The translations under genes were made by a program, and so were the position numbers. From Ashinkailepas kermadecensis (lineage: Eukaryota > Arthropoda > Thecostraca > Neolepadidae), in assembly GCA_034440615.1 (NCBI GenBank), contig JAOTOM010004288.1, positions 124,001 to 188,000 of the forward strand: 64,000 nt of DNA, in the 5' to 3' direction. Below, one piece after another: positions 11,503 to 24,400 of the stretch; positions within the stretch are counted from its first letter, which is position 1; every line of letters begins with the position of its first letter. The notes under the pieces were generated by a model, which saw only the letters and a program-made list of their open reading frames with translations, had not been told where the DNA came from and searched no databases.

Positions 11503-13153
11503 GGTAGGGGAAGAGGGGGGTATCTGAACACGTTCTGTTTACTGAACACCTACCTTTGGTCATCTCCCACATCATGTTCAGTGCATAAATAACAAAAAGA
11601 TGGTGGTATTCATAAATGATGGACCTGTCTCTACCAAAATATGAAAGTCTGATCACATAATTCTACCTATTCTTTGTGTATGGAGGTTGCAGTTCACAGG
11701 AACCATTTTAGGCTTCCAAGATTCAAGAGCAGTTGGCTTAAGGAAACCATAAGGAAGTGACTTTCAATTTTTGTGTGATTACACCAGCATTTTTTAGTGG
11801 CTACTAATAGTTTGCACCATAACAACTACAGTGAGGTAATCCTGAACAACAACATTTTCATGTTCAGAATACGGTAGATCACTATAAAATAATCATCTGT
11901 TTTAAAGTTGCTCTTTGCAAGTGGTTAGAGGATTTTCATTGAAAGGAACTGTTTGAATATGGATGGCTTGTTCATTTTTGTGTTCAGTAAACACCAGGGT
12001 GGAAATTAAGGCACTTCTTAAGAAATTTTATCTCTGAAAACATTTTCGCACTCCGGGTTCATACTGGATAGGATGGGCTTTACATGTACTCCGACACAAA
12101 TGTGGGAACAAAGATATCAATAAAAACAAACACAGAACGACACCCAAAAAAACGCTGGTTATTCCACTTACGGTCACCACTCAAACTAATCACTTTTTGT
12201 AGCAGTTAGCAGCCGGACCACATCTGCACACACTCCATCAATCTCAACCACCGGAATTGCTGACAACGCACCAACAGCAACTTGCAGGATGATGCGCATG
12301 CACACTTAGAACACTGTTCTCCGGCTCTGGAGCCGCGTCTCGGAATACTTGCGTTCCTCCCACCCTATAGTGGGGAAATTTTGATCGTTTTAAGAGACGT
12401 TCTCCGGAGTTCCGGAGGCCACCGATCAGAATTGGCTGCGTTAGCGTTTTCTGTTCCGAAATCTGTCTGAACCAATCAATGCAAGGTATTTTGTATATGA
12501 CGTCATAACCATTAGCAACTTTGAACACATGGTTAACAATGTCCACACAAGTTAACAGTAAACACAAGACCTTGACTGATCCTTTGCTTTGATCACATCC
12601 AACTGTGGCGTGTGCGGTAGCGGAGTTGCGTTCGTATTACGTGGGAAATTGGCTGAGTAGGTAGGTATGCGCTCTGAGCTGAGGGTGAAGTGTGAAGTAT
12701 TTTTGTTTGTTTTTCATATGGCTAGCCTTGTACTGAGACCAACAGTGAAAGGAAAATGCATTTCTCCTGTGAGTTATAAGAAACGAAACAGTGCCGATTA
12801 TTACGGGTCACTGCCGGGCGGTGCCATCCATTGTTCACTTCTTTGTTTGTATGTTTTGGCATTTGATTTGACCCAAAATGAGAATGATATTACTTATGCA
12901 TATTATGTAGGTACTGATTTAGGTTTTTCCGGTTGGTTACTGGTAAACAGATTCCATGCATAAAAAAATAATGTCCATGAAAATGTACTCCGGAAGAAAT
13001 CGGTATGCACTCAGACTCCCAACCCGGAAAGTAAGTTTCCCACTCTGGTAAACACAGTACAATTAATGGTTCAGCCATACAGAAGCAGCAGTAGAGCTAT
13101 TTGTTGCATAATGCCTTAAGTGTTCAGAAACCCCCCCTCTTCCCCTACCTACC
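11503..13153. mobile_element. Possible element bounded by inverted GGTAGGTAGGGGAAGAGG ends
   Basis: AGGTAGGTAGGGGAAGAGG followed by a G run and CTGAACAC (from 11503) recurs inverted at about 13117-13153. The pair encloses the right foldback arm. If these are termini, the element is about 1.65 kb. No clear target-site duplication was identified. Confidence 0.4.
11990..12950 (-). repeat. Foldback, right arm
   Basis: Reverse-complement partner of the left arm with a spacer of about 500 bp. Stretches around 12270-12470 match 11010-11160 inverted. Arms of nearly 1 kb imply two head-to-head copies of one repeat or one long foldback element. Confidence 0.82.
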
Positions 13154-14300
13154 TCATACTGCATTTGGGTACCTAATATCTAGGAGCTATGCGAATCACA
13201 TTCCATTTCAAATTCTGGTCTGCTAGGTATATTTGTTCAAACATGCATGACACCCAATCCAAGACATGGAATTATTTTTTTTTAAAGTCCAACTACCTAG
13301 GTAGGTAGGTAGGTAGGTACCTAGGTATCCTTCTCCTTGAGCTCAACCCGGCAGGCACCCTAGCTTGAGGCAACAAGGAACCTGTATATCTGCATTGCTA
13401 GATAGGTATTCGCGTATATTTACTCACAGGGATCGAACGTCAGGTCCTTCGAAAAGCAAGTAGGCTTTCTTGTCATTCAAACGTATACGAGCTCACAGAG
13501 CACCACACACCGCCATCCTCCGCCACGGAGGAATCCAAGCGCATACACAATACGCGTCTGGTGTCTCCAAGAACAAGGAATCCCAGAAATGAGTGATTCA
13601 GAGGAGCGTCATCAAGGCCGTTTTGGTAATATCTGCGTCCGATGTTGTAGCCCATCAGCTGACAGAATTTGGAAGCATTTTCGCCCTGTTGTGGTGGATA
13701 AATTCCTGCTCTTGAAAACGCAAAATATAAATACTCTACGGGGCTTTTCGGGCAACGGTATGGTGGTCAGGTTCCATGTGAATGAATGGCGTGTGTTGTT
13801 GGATATTCCCACTCCGTCTGGGTCCTTCCTTTCATGTCCCTCTGCAGTCTCATTCCTTCACCATATCATCACTCCACTATCCCGTTCGCCTTCTTTTCCG
13901 ACCTGACAAGCCTCTCCTCTGCTCCACTCCCAGTCCCTCATCTCGACGTTCCGCCACTGCACCATCACTATAATAGCCATGTTCCCTTCACTATCCTATC
14001 CTGTTCCTTTGCAGTTTCTTTAGCTCCCACGCCGTCGCTACTGTATGTACCATTCCCTTGCCATTTAGTCTCATCGTTGCCCTTTAACTTTTCTTAACCG
14101 GCTTGTCTCTTAGTCAGAACTCCCCCTTGGCCGCACGAAGCCATCATTTAACTGTGCCATGGGTATGTTGTCCCTTCTATTTCCTATTTGAATCTGTCTG
14201 GTGACCTCGTTTTCCCGCCCCATCTTGTCTGGAGACAGTGCCACCAACTTGTTCCAAGAGGAAGACAGTTCTCCATGGCCTAGATCGGTTCTTGTCTGGC
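13154..14300. other. No gene; GTAG microsatellite
   Basis: Contains a short (TAGG)n tract near 13303-13330. The open frames at 13589-14097 show no recognisable domain. Confidence 0.45.
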
Positions 14301-14309
14301 TTTTTTCTT

Positions 14310-15345
14310 TAGCTTGAGGATACTTTTGAGGGGCAAGTGCTCCCCAATGTTGGCTTTGCCCCCCCCAATAATTTAAATTTTAAACATGGGACCCTATAGG
14401 AGTGTGCCCCAATCCATTTGGGCTTGCCCATTGCCTTCATGTACTTTGCCCCTCCTCCCCCCCTAATAATTTTCAGAAATAAACACGGCGGCGCCACCTC
14501 GTTTTGTCAGGCTGTAAACACCCCTTCAGGTCATATTTACCATGAAATGTCATCCGGCTAATGCGAAAGTTAACCGATTTTGGGGGACTGGCAGCCCCTG
14601 TTCCAAATATCCGCCGCCCCTGCTTCGGGCGTCCGCTCAAGCTTCGGGGCCCGACAGCATTTGTGGTATCTGGGGGTTCTCTAGAGTCTAGCGGCCTTCT
14701 ATCAAGCCCGTCGATCCGGATCTCCGAGCAACACAAGAGCTACTTTGCCGTTTCAGGGCCTCTCGTGGACTTGTGGGCCTCTCATCACGACTAATGGAGT
14801 CCTTCAGTAGCATCCGGGCAATGGACCTCCCGCCGGGTATTGAATCCTCTCGTGATCGCCGAGACTTGGCAATGCCATGAGTGGAGAAACGTGAAGGGCG
14901 GGGCAGTCGTCGGTTTCTCCAATTTTCGTGATCTTAACCATTGGCCCCATGGAACAAAATGGCGTTGGCCTCTTCACCTTTCACCAACGTTCCTACGTTC
15001 CTAGTCGAGACTTGCTCACCTAGGGTCTCCAGATAATATTGAGGCCTCCTGCCAAGCGTTGGTGACCTTTTCGTGAAGCCTAGGCTGCCTGTCTAGCCTC
15101 AAGACGCGATTTCTTCAAACAACACATGGGGTCCCATGCAGGACTACGGGGAGCTTTTGAGGCTTAAGAGACTCCCATCAATACTATGAACCTCCTGGAT
15201 TGAGGTCTCTGCACATGATGGGCCTCATGTGCAGAAGCCCATCGTCTTGGGTCTCTTAAAATTTATGGGTGCCCAAATATATTCATACCCCTTCTTTCAC
15301 TGGTGTGACGGCTTCTCCTCCCCCCTCTCGGTAGCACCGTCCCTG
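14310..15345. repeat. Diverged GGCCTC-type repeat region
   Basis: Starts with two related blocks ending in C runs then AATAATTT (14340-14480) and continues with irregularly spaced GGGCCTCT/GAGGCCTCCT motifs. These resemble the interior of the large element at 19257-25020. Its right side (CTCTCGGTAGCACCGTCCCTG) looks like an inverted hAT-type end, but no left partner was found. Confidence 0.4.
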
Positions 15346-15450
15346 ATCACCTAATCCTGACAATTTTGTTTTGCTACCACGCCATTCGCCTCATCAGCCC
15401 CTACCCGGCGCTCTCGCCAGACCCACCTTAACATTGGTTTCCCCTCTTGG

Positions 15451-15612
15451 CACCAGCCGCCTGTGCTCCTGATGCTACAGGATCGTTGCAGTGGCGGGTC
15501 CAGATGGGCCGAGTCATAGAAACATTTACTACACCAGCCGCCTGTGCTCCTGGTGCTACAGGATCGTTGCAGTGGCGGGTCCAGATGGGCCGAGTCATAG
15601 AAACATTTACAT
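15451..15612. repeat. 81-bp tandem duplication
   Basis: CACCAGCCGCCTGTGCTCCT recurs at 15451 and 15532, and the 81-bp units are nearly identical. The period is a multiple of three, so a minus-strand frame stays open, but I see no protein family. Confidence 0.8.
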
Positions 15613-15720
15613 GGCCATAACTCGGTCAGGGGCGTGACTGCTGTCTGCATAAAACCAGTACTTCTGGTGGAACTGGTAGGGGTGCGATCAAAGGGTGAAC
15701 GCATGACATGTCCAACCACT

Positions 15721-16500
15721 AAAATGAACGAAGTTGAGGAAAATGTGTAGTCGTCTACGGCTGTACCGCATCCATACCCATTTCATGCCCACGATACTAG
15801 TCCATCTAAGATCATTCGCATTTTCACATCTTATTAAATTCAAGCTTTTCCAGAAATTGGTAAATTTCTGTCATTGATAAACAATCTAGTAATCTACAGG
15901 TGTTGTAATCGCTTCTGCATGTCATGCAGCATTGCAGATCATCAGCAATGTCTTGCAAGGGGAAATGGACCCATACAATTAAAACCTTTTCATCAAAGGT
16001 GAAAAGGACTATACGGTTAGGTTCACAATGCGTCGGAAGCCTCCCTAGATCCTTGAATTGTGCCTTGAAGCAGCCATTCAGGATAATGGGGATGGATCAT
16101 GTGGATGGGTCGTTAAAATCTCTAATGGTTCGCGAAAATTGAACGTAAGGAACTGGTATATCCAGTGAAAACGCAGCCCCCAAAAAGGCTTAAGCACCCA
16201 TTACATGTTCTTAGTTTCTATGAATCTCGAATGAACAGCATAATGTGATGGAAATATACCACGTCAGACATATCACGTGAGAATCAAGTGCCTATTGTGA
16301 TTTTACAAGCTCTCAACGTGATCGAAATGCTCTCTGCTCAAACCCCTCTTCCCCTGCCTCTCCCCACCCCTCCCCATTGAACTTATACGCGATGCATGGA
16401 AATAATGGACCTACGATCCTAGCACACCACCTCAATCATTCTCCCATACGAAGGCCTAGCTTAAAACTCGAGAACTAGAAGGAAGATCAAGTCGCAGTTA
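15721..16500. other. No gene seen
   Basis: Unassigned, with no motif-bearing open frame. Confidence 0.45.
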
Positions 16501-16770
16501 CGCCGTCGTCCGCGGCGTCAGTTCTCTCGGCGATCGATCGGCGTTCGCTCCGGCTGGCAGCCCGGTCCGTGTCCACTCGGCTGGCGAGTGCGCCACCCCA
16601 GACCACGACAGCTCAACTGATCTCTGAGCTCTGATCCTCCTCCAGTCGGACCACCGATTCCAGTATCTCACCCGGTTGTTACGTCACATCCCACCCGGGC
16701 GTCACGTCACAACATCCCACCCGGGCGTTACGCTTCACTGACTCGGCCCAATTCGTGGGCTTGTGTAAGA
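16500..16770. other. GC-rich, CRE-like patch
   Basis: GC- and CpG-rich relative to its surroundings. CATCCCACCCGGGCGT occurs twice (near 16688 and 16713), and ACGTCAC-type sites are clustered. It could be a promoter or a local tandem repeat; no adjacent exon was recognised. Confidence 0.3.
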
Positions 16771-17194
16771 CTCGATATTGTTGGCATCCGCATCGACGTC
16801 GTCGGCTGCTAAAATATGCGCATCAACTGTGATCCTGACTCCTGCGATGTTTAATAACGCAGCATGCACAGCAGACGCTCATTTAGCCTACCATCTAGGG
16901 GAAACAAGCGCACTTGCGAAGCGGCCAAATGCTGAAATGGAACAAAAAATTGTGCCTGGTGCCAGGAGCTCTTCAGATTTTGAACGGCAAATGGACAGAC
17001 AAGATACTCAACCCAGTGTCATCTATTGAAGATGCGTCGCAAGAAAATCACATAATTCTGCATGTATCATGCACATGCACTTGGAGAGTATACTTGGACT
17101 ATTAACATACTTGCAGTGAGCATAGCCCACTACACTCATCTGTCTAGATTCACCCACTGGCAGCGCAGCCGAGACCTCCAAGAGTGAAGCCGAA

Positions 17195-17248
17195 TGGGCG
17201 CTGTACGACCAACGCAGTCGATGCGCCCCTTAGCCCAAACAACCAACC
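17195..17248 (+). mobile_element. 54-bp hairpin retroposon
   Basis: Flanked by AAGAGTGAAGCCGAA and AAGAGTGGAGCCGAA (14/15 identical). It starts TGGGCGC, has a hairpin closed by GGGCGC/GCGCCC with inner CGAC/GTCG, then an AACAACCAACC tail. It is nearly identical, reversed, to 58256-58309. Confidence 0.85.
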
Positions 17249-17299
17249 AAGAGTGGAGCCGAAGACATAGTGAGCTAATGATTTGCTTCTGACACGGTT

Positions 17300-17385
17300 G
17301 GTTGGTTGGTTATTGGTTTTACGACACGTCGACCGTTGAATCATGTAGCGTCGCCAATCTCTCACGCCGATTGGTCGCGGGCGAA
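17300..17385 (-). mobile_element. 5'-truncated SINE (86 bp)
   Basis: Perfect 15-bp duplication GCTTCTGACACGGTT (17285-17299 and 17386-17400). It carries the SINE body, 3' hairpin and (AACC)n tail but no tRNA head. Confidence 0.87.
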
Positions 17386-17400
17386 GCTTCTGACACGGTT

Positions 17401-18334
17401 TCTGTCGCCAAAAATGATACTTGAAAACTAAACATTTCCCTGCTAATGGAGGCGGTTCATTGGACCCTTCGACCAGCCCCTCCCCACGCACAAGATCATT
17501 GTACAGCGGTATATTTCATACATATTTTCGCAGAAGAAACAAAACAAAAAATAGTTTGGCGGTGATTGGAAAGTGACGAAACGCTTGGCCAGGTCGGGAC
17601 TGCACGAAGAGATCCGTGCACCTCTGTAGGCAAATCCATTTCACGGAAAGGCGGTCGAGCCTCACCGCTCCGAACTCGAGTCCCGCTTCCTCTCCCTGAC
17701 GAGAGTGTGATACTAAGCGTTGACATTCACTGGGCCCGGCTGTTGAGTCTCCCAAGTCATACCAGACGGGCCATGTGTCCATTTGCAAGCATTTGCACTC
17801 ACCTGATGGCCTCCTCGACCTAACTAAAGGATCGTCTTGCTCGTAGACGGCGGGATAGTGTACGATCAGTTCCTTACTTCGGTGGAAAATAGCAAGCACC
17901 TGAGAGCCATTTGTAACTCGTGTCTCACAAATATCATGATTTCTGCGCCGACAAGTACATTTTCCATGCATTTCTTAAATATCAATAAGAATTATGTCTG
18001 ATGAGATTGCTGCAACAGATAGGCAGGCAATTATTATGCCATCAATGTAAATAGGCAACGTGAGATATGAAGGCTCATTAGAGAAGACGCAGATGCCGTG
18101 CAAAATGCAGCTCCTTCTTGCCGCCAGACACGTATTAGTCCAAAATGCATCCCACGTTCTTTGCGTGGCATGTCGGACTCCGGTACAAAATGCTCGTCAG
18201 TCCGCATTATATTTACACACCCACACTACCGTCGTATTCACACCACCCGGAGGCCGGCGCCTGTCACCGGCGCGACCATAGCACCGCCGATAAAGCCTGT
18301 GCTTACTATTACGGCCGATAGATGACAGCACAGT
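17401..18334. other. Downstream flank of NDUFB10, no other gene seen
   Basis: Lies beyond the NDUFB10 stop. Overlapping open frames at 17496-17971 have no recognisable domain. Confidence 0.4.
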
Positions 18335-18447
18335 CTACGTGTCCTTCATCCCGGTGCCGACGGGGCCGTGCCTCCGCTCCCAGAGCATGCGGTGCTTCTG
18401 CTTCATGTAGCAGTCCACGACATCGGCGTTGGCACTCAGTTCGCCGT
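18335..18447 (-). CDS. NDUFB10: NDUFB10 coding exon 4 and stop
   Basis: Acceptor CCCTCAG|ACGG (phase 1, completing Tyr with exon 3). It encodes GELSANADVVDC then YMKQKHRMLWERRHGPVG and ends in TAG. The GDLGG-type segment of other arthropods is shortened here to GEL. The acceptor sits at the edge of a 27-bp tandem array that repeats the acceptor sequence. No canonical AATAAA was seen just downstream; an AT-rich AAATATAAT about 120 bp past the stop is a weak candidate poly(A) signal. Confidence 0.92.
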
Positions 18448-21400
18448 CTGAGGGCAGATCGGTTCAAGTCACAGTCTGAGGCGGGTCACGCCAGGTCACT
18501 GTCTGAGGCGGGTCACGCCAGGTCACTGCCTGAGGACAGATCAGATCAAGTCACGTCTGAGCAACGTCACGGCAGGTCTCCGTCTGGGAACACACCACAT
18601 ACTGAGCAGATCAGGTGAAAGGTTATCGGTAATATTGTCGTGAAATAATGAGTTCGGTTCGCAAAAAAAAACACGAGTTAATCGATATTTGTGCTCAAAA
18701 TTTAATTCCACAATGTAACTTGAGGGCAGTGTTGGATTTTCACTTCTCAGTCTTGGACTGAGAGTGTATAATTTTTGGGCTAGCCAAAATATGGAGTGTA
18801 TAACCTTGAGAAGCACCAAATAATGGAGGGTATAATTTTGTGATTTGCCAAAATATGGTGTATACCCTAGAAACACTAAGTAATGGAGAGTACACATTTC
18901 CTAAAATTTAGTGGATGTTTCCTGGGATGAAGAATAAAACACCCTCCAATTATTTTATACTATGTTGCCTAACTCAAAGCCTTTTGGGCATTATTTTGCT
19001 CACAACCTGAAAAGTAAACATTTGCACAGAAAACAAGTGGTTCCATCATCTAAGTCACCTTCATAAACATGGTACTCCAAAAAACATACCAGCCCATAAT
19101 TTTGCTGTGGTGCTGTTAGCAGCGGTGCCAAGAATCTTGGCAAGATTTGTGCACAGCATAGCTGAGAAGTTTGGGTATTATTGCAGTATAAACTAACAAC
19201 AAGGCAAGTTTTATACACATTTTACTCGTATTATTATGCTTTAAGGTGGCAACAAGCAGTGGCGTCGCCACGAAATTCTTCCAGGGGGGGCAATGTTGAT
19301 AGGGGGCCTCCTGCTCCCCGAAAAGGGGCCTCCACTGTGTTAGGGCCTCCTCTTGCTTTTTAGGCTCTTAGTATGGTTCCCGAATGGGAACATGATTTCA
19401 TATTGATGTCTTGTTTGTTCTTGGCATGGTATATAATTTACGCAAAGCGCAATAGCAAGAATCTTCTTTTTTTCGCTGAGAACCGAGCCATACCAGGGTA
19501 TAAATAAGCAAATGTAGATAAATACGTCAGTGCCAAAACAAACCAATATCTTTATGCTTTATCGACGAGAAGAATCTTCCCGCTGGCCTCTAGATTGTAG
19601 CGTGCTGGTGGGGCTCGTGCTGAGCATATCTTAAAGATATCTCCCATTGATCAACCCACTTCTTTGTTCACCAAGTTTAACTGAATATAGCTAGGTTCAT
19701 CACTACTGTTAGTCATTCCCACCAGCTTGATCTCATAAACAAACTTAAACGATCATTTCTCAGTCCCAGGACAACAATTTCGCGAAGGTGACAACGAGAA
19801 GTGGATTGAATTGGTTTTCTGATCGTAATCTTAGGGATTTATTAATTTTTGCATAACATTTGGTGCTGGCTGCAAGGCACTTGGCACAGAACCTAAAATA
19901 ATAAATACTCCGCGAATAAATTCACGGCAAGAACAAGCATTGAACAACCATGCATCAATGGCAATGCAACAATGTAACAATGACAATGCATAAATAATGC
20001 AAAATCTTCGAATTCATCGCCGTCACGCCCATGGTTATCGCTGTGCTGTACCGTTTTGTAAATTATGTCGTTGAGAAGGTATTGAAGCTGGGAAGCTCTA
20101 ATCATGCAGGCTGTAATCACAGAAGACAACTTTGTAGGAAGAACATACATTTTAAAACATCATTCCTCCCATTTAATATAGGGCATCGGTGTTGTTTTGT
20201 ATGCTTGAGGGAAAATTTACCCCCGCAATGTTGGCTTTGCTCCATGGGCGTAAGTTTCTGAAAATTATTGGGAGACCAGTGACGCACCTATATTTGCGTC
20301 AAGGGGAGGGGGCAAACGTATTTGGAGGAGGTTCAACTACTGAATAAAGTCTTCCGATTTCGACCACTATTTTGTCAAAGGGGAACTTTTTAAATAAAAT
20401 AATTAGTGATCAACTGAATTATCCTGTGGAGGGGCCTAATCTACCACTATCGTTTCTGATTCGTCGGATTCGTCGAATCGTTTCGGATTTCAACCCTAGC
20501 TCCCACAACCTGTTCAAATGTATTCTTTTGGTATTCCTTGATAAGTCACCTCGCACTGCTGAAATTACACCTGCACAAATCACTTTAAAATGTAAAGTTT
20601 TCCAATTTCAGACATTCTAGTTCATAGTGCCCGGTCGCCACGACGCCAACGTTAGTGCACGCGCACACCCATCTTGCGCATTCGGCGCATTCGCCACACT
20701 TCGTGCGATGCTACGGATTCTGCTGGGCCTCCTACGCTTTGTTAATTGCTGCCACATGATAGACTTGCGCCATATCTGACGTGATAAAATGCTTCGTATG
20801 GGCGTTCGCTGCGAAAATTCGATTAATTAAATTCGATCATTAGTTCCCTTCTTACCATATCTTATGGTGAAGAAATGCGGATACCCGCTGAGCTTTGATG
20901 CACCTCATATCTTTTATTAAACATGCTTCCAGGTTGGCTACCGAACCGAAGCCCGACCTGAGGGTACTTCTTTGGACCCGTTTCGTATTTCTTCGTTTAC
21001 GGATGTGTCTTAAGGCTCCAATTCATTTTTGTTGGAGGCCCAACGCATTTTCGAAACCCCTGCTCGTTTTAGGGTTGTTGTTTTCGGACCCTGCCGCTTT
21101 TTACGAGACTGCGCTTTGAAGGGCTAGTCGCATTTTCGGTCCCCGTTGTGCTCTTAGGGTCCCGCTGTGTTTATTTGGGGCTTCTGACGCACATTTGTGG
21201 GGCCCCAGTACGATTTTGAGGCTTCGGTGCGTTTTGTCTGGGTCCCAGCGCGACTTATCGCGCCCAGGCGCGTGGTTCCGGGACCCAACGCCAGTTATCT
21301 GGGCTCAACGCGATTTTTGTGGACCTCTTCTGAATTTTCTTTAACTTCCGAATCCCGCCCTGATGTTTCGAGTCCCTGGTGCCATGTTTTTGTATCTCAC

Positions 21401-24400
21401 CTCGATTTTCTTCGAGCTCCGGTATGTTTTTCCATGCCGTACGCGATTTGTCCAGGCATCTGATGACATGTTCGGTGCTCCAGAATCATTGTCCTGACCC
21501 GGACTTTTTTTCAATCCCTCCTGATTTTGGAGGGCTCCGGCTTTATTTTTCGGATACCGATGGGACTTTCGGGGTCAGACGGTGCCTATGTGGGGCCATA
21601 GACGCCAATTGTTGGCAGCCCCGACGTTAATTTTTTATGCCCAGACCAAATTTTTGGTACTACCGATGGGTCCGAGCGCGAAATTTTTGGTACTACCGAA
21701 TTGTGGGTCCGAGCGCGAAATTTGGTGGGACCGGTTCGAGTTTGCGGGGCGCGTTGTACTTAGCTGTGACCCCAACGCGATCTTGGCGGTTCCTGTTGCA
21801 GATTTTCGTGCCTCGGAGCGAGTTTTCTGGGGCCCGACGTATTTACTTTGAGCCCCTACGCGAATTCTGGTGGACCGACGCGAATTTTTGTGGTCCCAGC
21901 GCGACTTTTTGGGGCCTCGGCTCGATTCTTGGGAGCATATCCCTCTTAGGAGGGAGGGGCCATTTGCCCCTTTGATATGTCACTGCGGCCACCGAAGGAG
22001 TTCTATTTTTTTATATAGGTCCTTATGTGATATTTTTGGGTCCTGGTACGATTCTTCGGTCTCCAGGTGCGATTTTTTTCGGTACCCCGACACGTTTTTT
22101 TCCAGTGCCCAACGGGTTTTGCGAGGACTTTGACCCGATTTTTTTGGGCGCAGAGTGACATTCCGGTTGATAATTGATTTTTGGGACAGCAGCAACCTTT
22201 GGGGTCCAGGCGCGACTTTTTTTGGTCCCCAGTGAGATTTTCGAAGGCTGCGACGCGACTTTTGTAGTCCAATGTAATCTTTTGTGTCCCGACGTCATTT
22301 GCTTGGATCCCTAGCGCGAGTTTTAGCGACCTCGACACTTTGTGGGTGTCCAATACGTTTTGGATGCTTTTGGTGTCATTGTTGGGGCCCAAGAGTGATT
22401 ATCCATGTCCGGATTGTTTTTCGTTGCCCCGGCTTCATTTGTGTCCAAATGATACTGTTGGGGAACGGTACGACTTATCGTGCCCCTAGCGTGATTTTCA
22501 TGACTCCGGGCGTGAATTTTCGGTACCCATAGGCTCAGCGAGATTTTCAGGGGCCCCGGCCGGATCTTTTTGGGCCCATGTCGTGATTTTCAAGTACCCG
22601 GCACGACTCCTGCCATTTCAGGTGCTTCTAGCAAATTATAGACCTCCTCTCGCGTCTTAGGGTTCTCGTCTCATTTCCTGGAGCTTCTTTACCGGTTTTG
22701 GACGTCTTCTCGTCCGTCCTACCCTCCTCCATATTCAATGGTCCTGCTCTCCCGTTTTGGAGGACCTCCTCCCACATCCTGGGGCCCCTTTAACATGGCA
22801 TGTGACTTCCTCTCATGTTCCAGGGGCATCCTCTGCCAAATTAGGGGCCTCCTGCCACGCCTCGTGGGCCTCCTCCTTTGTCCTCGCAAAGCTTACCCGT
22901 CTTGAGGGATCTTCAATTTTGGAAACCTCGCCTCCTTCCATACCTGCTACCTACCACTCCCATTTTAAGGGCCTTCTCTCATTTCCTGGGAATTCCTTCC
23001 GGTCGTCGGGGCCTCATTCGGCCCTGGAGACCTGGTACTCCATCTCGAGGGACTCCTCTCGAGTCCGGCAAGGGCCTACTTTTTCTTTTGGAGGCTTTCT
23101 TTTTCAAATTAGGGGCCTCCTTTTCACGTCTTCGGGGCCTCCTGTTCCGTGTTTTGATTCTATCTTTTCCCATTTTAAGGTTGGCCTCTTATCCCCTGGT
23201 GGACTCCTGTTCTCTCATAGGTGGCTCCTCTTCCAAATTACACGCAACCGTTCCTATCTCAGTTACCTTGTCATTTCCTGGGGACCTTCTTACCCGTCTT
23301 GAAGCCTTCTTTCTCGCCTGGGAGTCATCCCTCTTATCTAATGGCCATTCTCTCCTATTTTAGGGGCTTCCTCGTGCTTCATAGGGTCTCTTTCCAATCT
23401 TATATCGTCCTCTTCCGAATTAGGTGCTTCCTGACACTTTTCTGGATTATTCTTTTCTATCTTGGTGGAACCTTACCCGTTTCGGGGACTGCTTTTACGT
23501 CTCCGAAACCTCATCTCATATCCACTGGCTTTCTCTTCCGTCTCAGGGCCTTCTCTCATTTTCTGAGGTCTCCCTTCCCGTATTGGGGCCTCCTTTGCAA
23601 TCCTGGGGGCCTCCTTTGCAATCCTGGGTGCCTCCTTTGTAATCCTGGGGGCCTCCTTTGCAATCATGGGGGTCTCCTTTGCAATCCTGGGGCCTCCTTT
23701 GCAATCCTGGAGTCCTCCTTTTGCAATCCTGGGGATCTCCTTTGCAATCCTGGAGTCCTCCTTTGTAATCCTGGGGGCCTCCTTTGCAATCCTGGTGCCT
23801 CCTTTGCAATCCTGGAGTCCTCCTTTGTAATCATGGGGCCTCCTTTGCAATCCTGAGGCCTCCTTTGCAATCCTGGTGTCCTCCTTTGCAATCCTGAGGG
23901 CCGCCTTTGCAATCCTGGAGTCCTCCTTTGCAAACCTGGGGGCCTCCTTTGCAATCCTGGAGTCCTCCTTTGCAAACCTGGGGGCCTCCTTTGCAATCCT
24001 GGGGGCCTCCTTTGCAATCCTGGGGGCCTCCTTTGTAATCATGGAGGCCTCCTTTGCAATCCTGGGGGCCTCCTTTGCAATCTTGGGGGCCTCCTTTTCA
24101 ATCATGGGGGCCTCCTTTGTAATCATGGAGGCCTCCTTTGCAATCCTGGGGGCCTCCTTTGCAATCCTGTTGGCCCCCTTTGTAATCAATCCTGGGGGCC
24201 TTTTGAGGCCTCCTTTGCAATCCTGGGGGCCTCCTTTGCATTCCTGGGGGCCTCCTTTGCAATCCTGGGAGTCCTCCTTTGCAATCCTGAGCCTCCTTGC
24301 AAACCTGGGGGTCTCCTTTGCAATCCTGGGGGCCTCCTTTTCAATCCTGGGGCCTCCTTTTCAATCCAGGGGGCCTCCTTTGTAATCATGGAGGCCTCCT

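Noticed and set aside
20277..21985. A nested hAT-like element with CAGTGAC ends
   Set aside because: Both ends share CAGTGAC and a nearby GGGG run, but the flanking 8-mers do not match, so there is no target-site duplication.
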